Below are positions 23,725 through 33,461 of a stretch of 64,000 bases of DNA, in pieces (the first letter of the stretch is position 1; each line of letters begins with the position of its first letter). The stretch lies in NCBI GenBank assembly GCA_965215115.1, contig OZ244050.1:2108001-2172000 (forward strand), in the 5' to 3' direction. Origin of the DNA: CALDTK01 sp965215115. GTDB lineage: Bacteria; Bacteroidota; Bacteroidia; Chitinophagales; Saprospiraceae. The notes under the pieces are model-generated. The model searched no databases and was not told the origin of the DNA. It was given only the letters and a program-made list of their open reading frames with translations. The translations under genes and the position numbers were made by a program.

Positions 23725-26664
23725 ATGAAACCACTACACCCGAGACAGCTTCTTCTGGCTCTCTTCGTCTGCCTCTCGCCCGTCTGGGCGCTGGCGCAGG
23801 CCACGATCGAGGGCACCATCACCGACGTCGGCGGCGAACCCCTGATCGGGGTCACCGTGCGCGTCGTCAACTCGGCCGTCGGTACGGTCACGGACGTCAA
23901 CGGCGTCTACGAACTCACGGTCCCGATCGTGCCCTCGACCATTCAGGCGAGCTACATCGGGTATGCTACCGAGGAGACCGTCGTCGACGGGGCTGGGCGC
24001 TACGACTTCACCCTCGCGGAGGACGCCACGAAGCTCGACGAGGTGGTGGTGACGGGCCTGGCGTCGAGCGTCAAGCGCTCCAACCTCGCGAATGCCGTCT
24101 CGACGATCTCGGGCTCGCAGCTCGCCGAGGTCACGACGCAGTCTACGGTAGACGGCGCGCTGTACGGGAAGCTGACAGGTGTGAATATCGTGAGCACGGG
24201 CGGCGCCCCGGGCGGCGGTATCGCCCTACGCCTGCGGGGCGTGAGTTCGCTGAGCGGCAACAATCAGCCGCTGTTCATCGTGGACGGGGTCTACATCTCG
24301 AACGCGGAGGTCACGAGCGGCCTGAGCGGGGCTTCGGGTGCGAACAGCGCGAGCGAGGAGGGCGCGTCGAACCGCCTGGCGGACCTCAACCCGGAGGATA
24401 TCGAGAGTATAGAGGTCCTCAAGGGCGCCTCGGCGGCGGCGATCTACGGGACGCGCGCCAACGCCGGCGTCGTGATCATCACGACGAAGCGCGGGAAGGC
24501 TGGCCGGACGAACGTTAGCGTCAATCAGGATATCGGCTTCAACACGATCCAGCGCTACGTCGGGCGTTTTCCGTACACCCAGATCACCGCCGACTCTCTC
24601 CGGCAGGGCGACCAGTACCGCGCGTCTGTGGCCGGTGGTTACCTCACCGACCTCGAGCGGGAGTTCTACGGTGAGCAGGGGTTCATCTCCGACTCGCGCG
24701 TCTCGGTGCGGGGCGGGGGCGAGCGCACGACCTTTTATATCAACGGCAGCTACCGCGACGAGGCCGGCATCGTGAAGAACACCGGGTTCGAGCGCGCGAG
24801 CCTACGGCTCAACCTCAACCACGACTTCAGCGACAAGCTCTCCCTAACGACGAGTACCAACTACGTCAACAGCCAGGCCGCGCGCTCTTTCACGGGCAAC
24901 GAAAACGACGGGGGCCTGAGCTTCGGGTACACGCTGGCCTTCACGCCGGACTGGGCCAACCTCCGGCCCGACGCAAACGGCGTCTACCCCGATAACCCAT
25001 TCTACGCGGGGAACCCGTACCAGGTGCGGGACCAGGCAGAAAACAACGAATCGACCAACCGCATCATCCAGGGCCTCGGGCTTACGTACCGCATCCTCAC
25101 GGCGGACAACTACTCCCTGAAGCTCGTCGGCAACGGCGGGATCGACTTCCTCGCGAGCAACACCGACGTTTACGTCCCGGAGACCTTCCAGTCGCAGCGC
25201 GGCAACGACAATGGCTTCATCGCCAAGGGGCGCAACAAAATTTTTCAGGGTAATTACAACCTCCTCGGCGCCTTCAACTACTACACCCCGACGAGGATTA
25301 ACTTCGAAACCCAGGCCGGGGTGTCGTACCTACGGTTCGACAACGACTTCATCCGCTCGACCGCGACCCAGCTCGTGCCCGAGCAGCGGACCCTCGACCA
25401 GGGCGGGGCGCAGAACATCGCGCAGACTGTGAGCCAGGTGGAGGAGTTCGGTTACATCGCGCAGCAGTCGGTCAACTTCGATGATAAAGTAATTGTCACG
25501 GGGGGCGTGCGTCTCGACAAATCCTCACTCAACGGGGACCCGAATAAGCTGTTCGCATTCCCGCGCGCGAGCGTAGCCGTCAACTTCGCCAATTTTGGGA
25601 TGCTCGAAGGCGGACCGTTCGATGTCCTAAAATTCCGGGCGGCGTTTGGACAAACCGGCAACTCGGCTGCGTTCGGGCGCTTATTCACGGCGCTCGCTCC
25701 CACTAATATCGGGGGGCAACTCGGCTACACCGTCCTCGGGAGCCAGGGCAACGCCAACCTCGAGCCCGAGCGCTCGACCGAGGGGGAGTTCGGGATCGAC
25801 GTCTTCGTGCTCGACAGTCGCCTCGGCCTCGAGGCCACGTACTACGACCGGCAGGTGACCGACCTACTTTACGATCGAGCCCTACCGACGAGCTCGGGTT
25901 TCGGTAACGAGATCCGCAATGACCTGGACCTCGTCAACCGCGGGGTCGAACTCGCGCTCACGGTCAACCCCGTGCGCACGACCCAATTTAACTACAATAC
26001 GACCGTCAACGTGTGGTTCAACCGCTCGACGATTACGCGGCTCGGAACCCCTGGCGGTCGCCTCGCCGACGGAGGCTTTGCCGAGGGCGACATCCCGAGC
26101 TTCACGCCCCCCGACGTTGCCTTCGGACTCGGGCTCGGGACGTTCTTCGTGGATGAAGGCTCTCCGATCACGGCGTTTTTCGGTCGCGATCCCGTGACCC
26201 GGAGCCCGATCATCATTGGGAACTCCGAGCCGAAATTCCAGCTCGGGTGGTTTAACCAGATGAATATTGGCGATCGCTTCGACCTGAGCTTTTTGTTCCA
26301 CTGGAAGCAGGGCGGGGATGCCCTTAACCTCACGAACCTCCTAACCGACCTCGGTGGACTCTCGCCCGACCTCCCGCCCCCGGGACAAGAGCGCAGGGAC
26401 TTTTCGCGCGCGACCTACATCGAGGACGCGAGCTACTTCCGCCTGCGCGAGATCGGCGCCTACTACCGGATCCCGCTCGAGAACCAGTTCGTGCGGGGGG
26501 TGAAGGTCGGTCTGAGCGGACGCAACATCTTCACGCTCACCGACTACTCCGGTTACGATCCCGAGATCTCCGCGAAGGGCGGCGCGGGCTTGTCGACCAA
26601 CGTCGACGTGGCCCCCTTCCCCTCCTCGCGGCAGTTCTACGGCCACCTCGCCCTTACCTTCTAA
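23725..26664 (+). CDS. SusC/RagA-type TonB-linked outer-membrane transporter
   Basis: 979 residues from the ATG at 23725, chosen because it gives a clean signal peptide (KPLHPRQLLLALFVCLSPVW). Then comes a CarboxypepD-regulatory-like domain (GTITDVGGEPLIGVTVRVVN), the plug with LRLRGVSSLSGNNQPLFIVD and the SusC signature DIESIEVLKGASAAAIYGTR, and a long beta-barrel ending in an aromatic-terminated strand (YGHLALTF). It imports a ligand captured by the adjacent SusD lipoprotein, 10 bases downstream. No glycan-specific regulator is adjacent; the esterase at 28550 is the nearest enzyme. Confidence 0.93.
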   Translation: MKPLHPRQLLLALFVCLSPVWALAQATIEGTITDVGGEPLIGVTVRVVNSAVGTVTDVNGVYELTVPIVPSTIQASYIGYATEETVVDGAGRYDFTLAEDATKLDEVVVTGLASSVKRSNLANAVSTISGSQLAEVTTQSTVDGALYGKLTGVNIVSTGGAPGGGIALRLRGVSSLSGNNQPLFIVDGVYISNAEVTSGLSGASGANSASEEGASNRLADLNPEDIESIEVLKGASAAAIYGTRANAGVVIITTKRGKAGRTNVSVNQDIGFNTIQRYVGRFPYTQITADSLRQGDQYRASVAGGYLTDLEREFYGEQGFISDSRVSVRGGGERTTFYINGSYRDEAGIVKNTGFERASLRLNLNHDFSDKLSLTTSTNYVNSQAARSFTGNENDGGLSFGYTLAFTPDWANLRPDANGVYPDNPFYAGNPYQVRDQAENNESTNRIIQGLGLTYRILTADNYSLKLVGNGGIDFLASNTDVYVPETFQSQRGNDNGFIAKGRNKIFQGNYNLLGAFNYYTPTRINFETQAGVSYLRFDNDFIRSTATQLVPEQRTLDQGGAQNIAQTVSQVEEFGYIAQQSVNFDDKVIVTGGVRLDKSSLNGDPNKLFAFPRASVAVNFANFGMLEGGPFDVLKFRAAFGQTGNSAAFGRLFTALAPTNIGGQLGYTVLGSQGNANLEPERSTEGEFGIDVFVLDSRLGLEATYYDRQVTDLLYDRALPTSSGFGNEIRNDLDLVNRGVELALTVNPVRTTQFNYNTTVNVWFNRSTITRLGTPGGRLADGGFAEGDIPSFTPPDVAFGLGLGTFFVDEGSPITAFFGRDPVTRSPIIIGNSEPKFQLGWFNQMNIGDRFDLSFLFHWKQGGDALNLTNLLTDLGGLSPDLPPPGQERRDFSRATYIEDASYFRLREIGAYYRIPLENQFVRGVKVGLSGRNIFTLTDYSGYDPEISAKGGAGLSTNVDVAPFPSSRQFYGHLALTF

Positions 26665-26674
26665 CCCCACGACC

Positions 26675-27997
26675 ATGAGACAATTCTTAATTGCAGCCTG
26701 TGTCGGCGCGACCGCGTTCGGCGCCTGTACGATCGATGAACAGGTCGACCCGAATGCCCCGTCGATCAACTCGATCACTAACGACGCTACGCTTAACCAG
26801 CTCAACCTCCTCCTATACGGCCTCGAGTCCGAGATCCGCAACGCCGGCGGTTACGACGATTACGTCACGGCCACCGGGACGGTCGCACGCGAACTCTACC
26901 GGTTTGATGCCGACCCGCGCAACACCTCCGATCTGCTCAACGGCAAGCTCGACAATAACACTTTCTACCTCACGGCTCCATACGGTGGGTCGTACCGCGT
27001 CGTAAAGACGGCCAACCTCCTGCTCGACGCCCTCGAGAATACCTCGAGCGTCACGGAGCAGGCCAAGCAGGGCTACCGCGGCGTGGCCAACACCTTCAAG
27101 GCGCAGGCACTTCAACGGGTGGCGAATATGCTCGGGGCCAACGGCATCCGGGTAGACGTGAGCGACCCGAACAACCTCGGGCCGTTCCTGTCGGAGGAGC
27201 AGGGCCTTGCCGCCATCGAGAACCTCTACGACGAAGCCTTCCAGCAGCTACAGGGCGCCACCTTCAACTTTACCCTCGGCACCGGCTACGACGGCTTCAA
27301 CACCCCGGAGACGTTCGCTAGATTCAACCGTGCTCTCGCCGCGCGCAATAACCTCCAGCAGAAGGACTGGGCCGAGACCCTCGAGAACGTGAGCGCGAGC
27401 TTCTTCGTCCGGGGCGAGCAACCCGAACTCGGACCGCGGTTTACGTTCTCGACAGCCTCCGGCGATGCGCTCAATCCTTTGTACCGCATCCCCGGGAACA
27501 CCGGCAACATGATCTTCGCACACCCGAGCTGGGTCGCCGACGCCACCCCGGGTGACCTGCGCGTCGCGCGGCAGACCGCCACCCGCTTCAAAGAAGACGG
27601 CGTCACGCTCGACACCTTCGTGCGCGACCGCCTCAACGGCATCTACGAGACCCGCAAGTTCGCCTCCTCGACCTCACCGATCACGATCATCTCCAACGAG
27701 GAGCTCCACCTCATCCGCGCCGAAGCGCTCGCGCAAACCAATGACCTCGACGGGGCCGTCGCGCTCATCAACATCGTGCGCAACCTTGCAGGTATTGGTG
27801 ACTATGCCGGGGCCCGTACACAGGCTGCCGTCATCGACGAGGTGCTCTACCAGCGGCGCTACTCCCTGTGGCAAACCGGTCAGCGCTTCGTAGACCTGCG
27901 GCGCTACGGGCGCCTCAACGCCAATTTCCTCCCGATCGACCGCGACGGTGATGTCGTCTCGCCGCAGTTCCCGATCCCGCTCGCGGAAGGGGTATAA
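26675..27997 (+). CDS. SusD/RagB-type outer-membrane lipoprotein
   Basis: 440 residues with a lipoprotein signal (RQFLIAACVGATAFGAC, Cys lipidated). The rest is the TPR-like SusD fold: YRVVKTANLLLDAL, FKAQALQRVANML, EELHLIRAEALAQTNDLDGA, and YQRRYSLWQTGQRFVDLRRY near the C-terminus. It works as the surface ligand-binding partner of the SusC porin just upstream. A GCAA-type mini-hairpin begins 2 bases after the stop, and a strong terminator follows at 28042. Confidence 0.92.
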   Translation: MRQFLIAACVGATAFGACTIDEQVDPNAPSINSITNDATLNQLNLLLYGLESEIRNAGGYDDYVTATGTVARELYRFDADPRNTSDLLNGKLDNNTFYLTAPYGGSYRVVKTANLLLDALENTSSVTEQAKQGYRGVANTFKAQALQRVANMLGANGIRVDVSDPNNLGPFLSEEQGLAAIENLYDEAFQQLQGATFNFTLGTGYDGFNTPETFARFNRALAARNNLQQKDWAETLENVSASFFVRGEQPELGPRFTFSTASGDALNPLYRIPGNTGNMIFAHPSWVADATPGDLRVARQTATRFKEDGVTLDTFVRDRLNGIYETRKFASSTSPITIISNEELHLIRAEALAQTNDLDGAVALINIVRNLAGIGDYAGARTQAAVIDEVLYQRRYSLWQTGQRFVDLRRYGRLNANFLPIDRDGDVVSPQFPIPLAEGV

Positions 27998-27998
27998 G

Positions 27999-28013
27999 GT
28001 TTTGGCGCAAGCC
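27999..28013 (+). repeat. Mini-hairpin element GGC-GCAA-GCC
   Basis: Begins just after the SusD stop codon. Confidence 0.9.
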
Positions 28014-28041
28014 GTCCGAAAGTGGGCGCTAGTGCTACTCT

Positions 28042-28080
28042 AAGGCCACCGCTCTCCCAAAAGGGCGGTGGCCTTTTTTT
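28042..28080 (+). terminator. Intrinsic terminator of the SusC-SusD operon
   Basis: Perfect 11-bp stem (AAGGCCACCGC / GCGGTGGCCTT) with a 12-base loop, followed by a run of seven T's. Confidence 0.9.
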
Positions 28081-28230
28081 AGGCACACCCCACGGCCTCA
28101 GCTTCCGACTACCCCGCCGCGCTCGCGCTTCTCCTACCCACGCCAGGGCCACACTGTCCACGCCGGGTAGCCCGTCACGTCGTAGCGCAACGAACCCGGC
28201 GTACGCGCGCCGCTGGGGGAGGTGTGGCCG

Positions 28231-28245
28231 GTTTTGGCGAAAGCC
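28231..28245 (+). repeat. Mini-hairpin element GGC-GAAA-GCC
   Basis: Canonical; intergenic after the SusCD terminator. Confidence 0.95.
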
Positions 28246-28521
28246 CTGCTCTAAATCAGCAGCTACGCCACCTTCCCCATAGCCTTGGCGCGACGGCGCA
28301 CTACACACCGTGTGTCGCGGCAGTCGTACCCTCGATGTGGTAGACTGCCCCAGCCGGCATACCCGTGTTGGGTTACTAGCCCCCCGAATGAGTACCACGA
28401 TCCGGGTAAAAATTGCGGAAATACAGTGCTCGAAGCTTCCAGGCCTGCGCGCGAAGGGGTTACGCATGGGGGGATTTGCCCGATCCACCCTTCGTGTCAC
28501 AACGCTTGCGGAGGCCCCGCG

Positions 28522-28529
28522 TACCTTGC
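28522..28529 (+). promoter_or_regulatory. Putative -7 box TACCTTGC upstream of esterase
   Basis: TACCTTGC, 20 bases before the esterase ATG; same variant as at 23673 and 53789. There is no well-placed -33 TTG. Confidence 0.3.
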
Positions 28530-28549
28530 CGCCGCATTCGCAACGCTAT

Positions 28550-30413
28550 ATGAACCGCCTTTCCGTCCTCCTATTCCTGCTCCTCACCTGCTCACTGGCC
28601 GCCGTCGCGCAGCAGATCAAAGTATCGGTCGACCGACCGCTCCAGGCCTACGAGGTCGGCGAGACGGTGGTCTTCCGGGTCGAGAGCCAACTGCGGGGCC
28701 TGCTCACCTACCGCATCGGCTACTCCGAGCGGAGCGGCCTGACCACCACGGGCACGATCGACTACCGGGGGGGCGTCCTCGAGATCTCCTACCCGACGCA
28801 GATCGCGACCTTCCTGCTGATGAAGGTGCAACTGGCCGGACAGGGCGCGGAGCTCGGCGTGGTGGTGGGCCGCGACCACATCGACGCGCTCGCCCCCGAA
28901 CCCGCGGACTACGATGCCTTCTGGGCCAGGCAGAAGGCGCAACTCGCGGCCGTGCCCCTCGACACGAGGATCGAGAAGATCGCAGAGAGCGCGCTGTCGA
29001 CCTCCTACCGCTTTAGCGCCGCCCAAATCGAGGGACGCCGGGTGTACGGATTTTTCGTGGTCCCCAAGGGCGACGGCCCCAAGCCCGCCGTCCTGCGGCT
29101 CCCGCCCTTCGGCAGCTCACCCAACATCACCGCGCCCCAGACCGACCTCGCCGAGAAGGGCAACATGGTGGCGTTCTCGATCTCGATCCACAACGCCCCC
29201 GTCGAGCAGCAAGACCCCCAGGCCTACGCGCCGGATGACCCACGTGACCCCGAGAAGGTCTACTACCGCTACGCGGTGCTCGCCGCGATACGCGCCATCG
29301 ACGTGCTGGCGACCCTCCCGGAGTGGAACAAGCGCGACCTCCTCGTGTACGGCGACAGCCAGGGCGGGGGCCTGGCGATCATCGCGGCGGGCGTCGACCC
29401 CCGCGTGACCCTGCTCATGGAGAGCGTCGCGGCCCTGAGCCAACTCAACGGCGAGAAGTTCGGCCAGCCGAGCGGCTTCCCGTACTACCTCCGGGCCACC
29501 AGGGACAAGTACGGCGTCGAGGGCGTCGAGCAGGCCAGCGCCGCCGTCAAGTACTACGACGCCATCTACGCGGCGCGGCGCTTCACGGGGCCGAGCCTGC
29601 ACTACAGCAACTACCTCGACGACGTCTGCCCCCCGGCCACCGTGTACGCCGCCATCAACGCCGCCGCCGGCCCGACGACCGTCCTCCACAGCTTCGACCT
29701 CGGTCACGGCAACCCGCCGTCGTTCTTCGAGGACCTGTTCGACTTCACGCGACTCCACTTCGAGGGGGCCCGCAATCCGCCGTTCATCTACGCTTCCAAG
29801 CGGCGGGGCTACGCCGTCGACGCGGGGCTCCCGACCGCGGGTAAGGTCGGCGAAACCACCGCGCTCGTCGGCACCGCCGGCGTCGACGGCAGTACGCTGG
29901 GCGCGGGGTGGAGCGTACGGTGGCGCAAGGTCTCCGGCCCGGGCGAAGTGACCTTCACGACTCCGCAGGCCCTCGCCACGGCGGCTAGATTCTCGGAGGC
30001 GGGCACGTACGTCCTCCAGTTCCAGGCCGTCGACCCGCGGCCCGACTATCCGCGGGGCTACGTCCTGCTCACCGACGAAGTGACGGTGACGGTGGCCGCG
30101 GGGACGAGTGCGACGGTGGCCTCGCTCGCGTCGGTCGACCGGGTCGAAGTGTACCCGAATCCGGTCGATAGCTACCTCGAGGTCGCGGCCGACTTCAACG
30201 CGGCAGACGTGGTGAGCATCGAGCTCTACGACGCCGTCGGGCGCCTCGTCGAGCGCCGCGGACCCTTTGCCGTCGGAGCCGCCGGGGTGGGGTGCCGCCG
30301 GGGCCTCCCTCCGCGAGCGCCTCGAGACGACGGACCTGGCGGCGGGTACGTACCTGCTGTTGTTGCGGGGCCGGGCCGGGGCGCACCGGCAGTTCGTCAC
30401 GGTCGCCCGCTGA
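28550..30413 (+). CDS. CE7/AXE1-type acetyl (xylan) esterase with frameshifted T9SS tail
   Basis: The signal peptide is MNRLSVLLFLLLTCSLAAVA. The alpha/beta-hydrolase of the acetylxylan-esterase type has PADYDAFWARQKAQL, nucleophile S270 in GDSQGG, D357/D358 (NYLDDVCPP) and H386 (LGHGNP). A beta-sandwich (about 410-530) and a type-A T9SS sorting tail (VYPNPVDSYLEVAADF from residue 534) follow. At 30278-30303 a 16-bp duplication (GCCGCCGGGG repeated around TGGGGT) shifts the frame. Without it the tail continues ASLRERLETTDLAAGTYLLL to a TGA at 30411. As it stands the frame runs to 30802 into the next gene. It probably encodes a secreted or surface deacetylase for sugars taken up by the SusCD pair, a link inferred only from proximity. 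Confidence 0.8.
30278..30303 (+). repeat. 10-bp direct repeat (16-bp period) causing a +1 frameshift
   Basis: GCCGCCGGGG occurs at 30278-30287 and 30294-30303, separated by TGGGGT. The extra 16 bases put the esterase T9SS tail out of frame. Confidence 0.85.
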
Positions 30414-30422
30414 TCCCGGGGC

Positions 30423-30430
30423 TACCTTCC
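30423..30430 (+). promoter_or_regulatory. Putative -7 box TACCTTCC upstream of the flavin reductase gene
   Basis: TACCTTCC lies 4 bases before the ATG at 30435. If used, the transcript would be essentially leaderless. No clear -33 box. Confidence 0.3.
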
Positions 30431-30434
30431 CGCC

Positions 30435-30986
30435 ATGCGGATCGGACTCATCGGCGGCTCCTCGCGCGCGGGTGGCAGTACGCAGACGTTTTTGCGGCAG
30501 CTGAAAGGGCTGTGGGGCGGGGCGGCTTTCGCCAAAACTCAACGCACGTTCGTCGACGGTCCCGATCTAGACCTCTTACCGCTCTTCAGTCCGGGACGGC
30601 TCGCGGCCGGGGTGCCGACATCGGTGGCGGAGTGGGCGGCCTTCGTCGCGACCGCGGACCTGCTCGTCGTGGCGACACCCGAGTACGCACACGGGATTCC
30701 GGCGAGTCTGAAGAGTGCCCTGGAGTGGCTGGTGGCCTCTGGCGAGTTTTCGCGAAAGCGCTGCCTGGCCGTGACGGTGACCCCGCACCCGCCGCGCGGT
30801 GAACACTGTATGCAGGCGTTGGTCTGGGTATTGCGGGCCATGGATGCGGAAGTACTGGCGGAGCTGCCGATCTACGGGACGCAAGCGGAGTTGGCGCAGC
30901 CCGGGGATGGTGCGGAGTGGGTGGAGCTGACGCTGGCGGCGTGGGAGTTGGTTGATGGGTGGGGCGCTCGAGCTCGTGCGCTGTGA
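30435..30986 (+). CDS. NADPH-dependent FMN reductase family protein
   Basis: 183 residues. The N-terminal flavodoxin-like strand-loop is MRIGLIGGSSRAGGSTQTFL and the central motif VVATPEYAHGIPASLKSALE is the FMN-binding signature of this family (PEYxxxxPxxLKxxxE). It should reduce FMN or quinones, or use azo and chromate-type acceptors. Two mini-hairpins lie in frame. The one at 30524-30538 is read as AFAKT, and the one at 30746-30760 is the CGC/GAAA/GCG variant read as FSRKR, at a position where homologues have a similar-length loop. Confidence 0.88.
   Translation: MRIGLIGGSSRAGGSTQTFLRQLKGLWGGAAFAKTQRTFVDGPDLDLLPLFSPGRLAAGVPTSVAEWAAFVATADLLVVATPEYAHGIPASLKSALEWLVASGEFSRKRCLAVTVTPHPPRGEHCMQALVWVLRAMDAEVLAELPIYGTQAELAQPGDGAEWVELTLAAWELVDGWGARARAL
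30524..30538 (-). repeat. Mini-hairpin element GGC-GAAA-GCC
   Basis: Canonical; inside the flavin reductase gene. Confidence 0.9.
30746..30760 (+). repeat. Mini-hairpin element CGC-GAAA-GCG
   Basis: Stem variant with a compensated outer pair; inside the flavin reductase gene. Confidence 0.85.
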
Positions 30987-30991
30987 GTGGG

Positions 30992-31050
30992 TGCGGTGAT
31001 CGGGCGGTGTGATCGGGTGCGGTGATCGGGCGCGGCGATCGGGCGCGGCG
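30992..31050. repeat. Degenerate ~12-bp tandem repeat
   Basis: About five imperfect copies of GCGGTGATCGGG fill the start of the gap between the flavin reductase and the aminopeptidase genes. Confidence 0.7.
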
Positions 31051-31135
31051 CTCACGCACCCCGCCATTCAGATGTCGCACCTACGGCGCTCTGATTGGTT
31101 CTCAGTATAGCCGATGTACTCGCACCGTCGGCCAA

Positions 31136-31160
31136 CTAGACCCCTAGACCCCTAGACCCC
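31136..31160. repeat. 9-bp tandem repeat CTAGACCCC
   Basis: Two to three copies just upstream of the M29 peptidase start. The same unit occurs at 40037-40107. Confidence 0.75.
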
Positions 31161-31167
31161 AAACACC

Positions 31168-32280
31168 ATGCTCCCCCCCTCCTACGAATCCCGCTACGCC
31201 CAACTCCTCGTCGACTACTGCCTCGAGCTCACGCCCGGGGATAGGCTCCTGGTCAGCACCACGACGCTCGCCATTCCGCTCGTGCGCGAGGTCCACCGCG
31301 TCGCCATGGAGCGCGGGGCCCACGTCGAAGTCGACCTGGCGTGGGACGGTCGCGGGCGCACCTTCCTCGAGACGGCGAGCGACGAGCAACTCGCCTACGT
31401 CGGTGCGCAGAAGAAGGTCGCCTTCGAGACGTTCGAGGCGTACCTCGCGATCAAGGCGCCCTTCAACTTGCGGTCGATGGCCGGGGCGCCCGCGGGTAAG
31501 AAGGCGATCCGTGCGGCGGCCCTCGCGGACCTCAACCAGACTTACTTCCGCCGTACGGGCACGCGGGAGTTGCGCCGCAGCCTCTGCCAGTACCCCGTGC
31601 AGGCCTCCGCCCAGGAGGCGGGCATGAGCCTGGCCGACTACCGCGCCTTCGTGTTCGGGGCCTGTAAGCTCGATGCAGCCGACCCACGCGAGGCCTGGCT
31701 CCAGGTACGCGCGCGCCAGCAGGCCATCACGGACCGCATGAACGCCAGCACGCGCTTCCGCTACCGCAACGCCGCCTCCGACATCTCCTTTACGACCGAG
31801 GGCCGCACGTGGATCAACTCGGACGGGCAGACCAACATGCCGAGCGGCGAGATTTACACGAGCCCCGTGGAGGACTCGGTCGAGGGCGTCATCCACTTCG
31901 ACTACCCGGCCGTGCGCGAGGGCCACACCGTAGAAGGCGTGACGCTCTGGGTGAAGGCCGGCGAGGTGCAACGCTGGGAGGCGAAGCGCGGGCAGGAGTA
32001 TTTAGACCACGTTTTCTCGCTGCCGGGCACGCGGCGCTTCGGGGAGGCCGCCATCGGGACCAACTACGACATCGACCGCCTGACGCGCAACATGCTCTTC
32101 GACGAGAAGATCGGCGGGACGGTCCACATGGCCATCGGGCAGAGCTACCGGCAGTGCGGCGGGAAGAACGAAAGCAGTGTGCACTGGGACTTACTGGCCG
32201 GGATGCGCAACGGCGGCGAGGTCTACGCCGACGGCGAGTGCGTGTACCGCGACGGGCGCTTCTTGGACTTCGAACTTTGA
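31168..32280 (+). CDS. Aminopeptidase, peptidase family M29
   Basis: 370 residues, the usual size for M29 (AmpS/AmpT/PepS). The blocks ELTPGDRLLVSTTTLAIPLV, INSDGQTNMPSGEIYTSPVE, GTNYDIDRLTRNMLFDEKIG, HMAIGQSY and SVHWDLL match the family; the Glu, His, Tyr and Asp residues in these blocks form the two-metal site in characterised members. A cytosolic exopeptidase releasing N-terminal residues is expected. It is preceded by the CTAGACCCC repeat. Confidence 0.92.
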   Translation: MLPPSYESRYAQLLVDYCLELTPGDRLLVSTTTLAIPLVREVHRVAMERGAHVEVDLAWDGRGRTFLETASDEQLAYVGAQKKVAFETFEAYLAIKAPFNLRSMAGAPAGKKAIRAAALADLNQTYFRRTGTRELRRSLCQYPVQASAQEAGMSLADYRAFVFGACKLDAADPREAWLQVRARQQAITDRMNASTRFRYRNAASDISFTTEGRTWINSDGQTNMPSGEIYTSPVEDSVEGVIHFDYPAVREGHTVEGVTLWVKAGEVQRWEAKRGQEYLDHVFSLPGTRRFGEAAIGTNYDIDRLTRNMLFDEKIGGTVHMAIGQSYRQCGGKNESSVHWDLLAGMRNGGEVYADGECVYRDGRFLDFEL

Positions 32281-32443
32281 CGACGGCCGCGGGCAACTAA
32301 GAACTCGCGCGGGACGTACACCCAGTGGCGCTTACCTTAGCGCACCCAAAACCATTCGGGAAGACCAAGTCGCTGATGCCCTGACGCCCCAGACGTAAGT
32401 CGCGGGATACGGGATAAACCGCGATACACAACACACACTGATA

Positions 32444-33172
32444 GTGGAGAACAAGTTCGCCATCCTCGAGCTCAAGTACGGAAACGTGTACGGGGGCTAC
32501 CCTAACTTCTTTGCCATCTCCGAGATCGCGCTGCTCGTCTTCGAGCCCGACACCAAGCGCATCTTCCTCGAGAGCTGGACCAACAACGCCGACATCGACT
32601 ACGTGGCCGTCGACACGAAGGTCAACGAGCTCGGCCACACCCTCGAGCGCTTCCGCACGGTGGTCAACATGCGCACGCGCCGCCGCAAGGACTACGACGA
32701 GGCGTTCAAGATGACCGAGGAGGACCTCCAGGAGTCGTTCAACAAGCTCCGCATGACGCGCAACAACGTCAAGCGTTTCCTCGGCAACAACCTGCGCAAG
32801 TACCGCGTCGAGACGATCTACACCTTCGACGGCCGCCGCGATCTGTTCCTCTGCGAGCGCTCGGGGATCACCTTCGACCACACCCGGATCATCGACCTCC
32901 AGAAGGAGATCAACAACGAAACCAACTACCTCTTCTCGCTCAAGAAGCTCAGCGTCGTGGCGGACTTCGACTTCGACGGCAACTACGTACGCTCCCGCAA
33001 CGAGGAGTTTTGGTTGCACCCGATCGCCGCGCGCCAGATCATGCCACGTTCGGCGGCCCTCGACGCGGCGAAGTTGCTGATGTGCCAGCGGGAGTACGTC
33101 CGGCACCACGACGACTTCCTGATCAGGGCGGCGCAGGTACTGAAGCAGATCGAGACGATGGAGGCGGGGTAG
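32444..33172 (+). CDS. Conserved-looking hypothetical protein
   Basis: 242 residues. The start is a GTG at 32444, because no ATG fits before FAILELKYGNVYGGYPNFFA. The protein is soluble and mixed alpha/beta. Acidic residues recur in blocks such as DYVAVDTKVNELGH, DLFLCERSGITFDHTR and VVADFDFDGNYVRS, which faintly recall a nuclease or RNase H-like layout, but I cannot assign a family. Codon use is like the neighbours. A TACCTTAG box lies at 32333-32340, about 100 bases upstream. Confidence 0.65.
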   Translation: MENKFAILELKYGNVYGGYPNFFAISEIALLVFEPDTKRIFLESWTNNADIDYVAVDTKVNELGHTLERFRTVVNMRTRRRKDYDEAFKMTEEDLQESFNKLRMTRNNVKRFLGNNLRKYRVETIYTFDGRRDLFLCERSGITFDHTRIIDLQKEINNETNYLFSLKKLSVVADFDFDGNYVRSRNEEFWLHPIAARQIMPRSAALDAAKLLMCQREYVRHHDDFLIRAAQVLKQIETMEAG

Positions 33173-33212
33173 GGGAAAGTTGGAAAGTTCGAGAGTGGAA
33201 AGTTGAAAGTGG
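33173..33212. repeat. GGAAAGT-type short tandem repeat
   Basis: Several imperfect TGGAAAGT units follow the preceding stop. Similar sequence occurs at 55660-55692 after scpB. Confidence 0.6.
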
Positions 33213-33348
33213 CTGCGCGGCTCGCCAGCTGCGCGGTCGTCTTCGACTGCGGGTCGCCGTGACCACAGACGCCGTACAGCCGCCGCGAAAAGTCTACTAG
33301 CGAAAAGTCGACTGCGAAGGCGACGACGACTGGTGGTAATGCCGCCGA

Positions 33349-33363
33349 GGCTTGCGCCAAAAC
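33349..33363 (-). repeat. Mini-hairpin element GGC-GCAA-GCC
   Basis: Intergenic, upstream of the Lacal_2735-like gene. Confidence 0.9.
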
Positions 33364-33461
33364 TCCCGCCGCCCCTCCCGAACCTTAGCAAACACGAGTG
33401 GTTTAGCCTTCCGGGGGGCGGTCCGCGTCACGGTATAGCCTCCCGCGAAACCCCCGCTCCT

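Larger units (their letters stand above)
27998..28549 (+). other. Intergenic region after the SusCD pair
   Basis: Holds mini-hairpins at 27999-28013 and 28231-28245, the terminator at 28042-28080 and a possible -7 box at 28522-28529. I see no gene in the rest. Confidence 0.6.

Noticed and set aside
28310..28549. Upstream extension of the esterase
   Set aside because: The signal peptide starts at Met 28550; the extension has no homology and would hide it.
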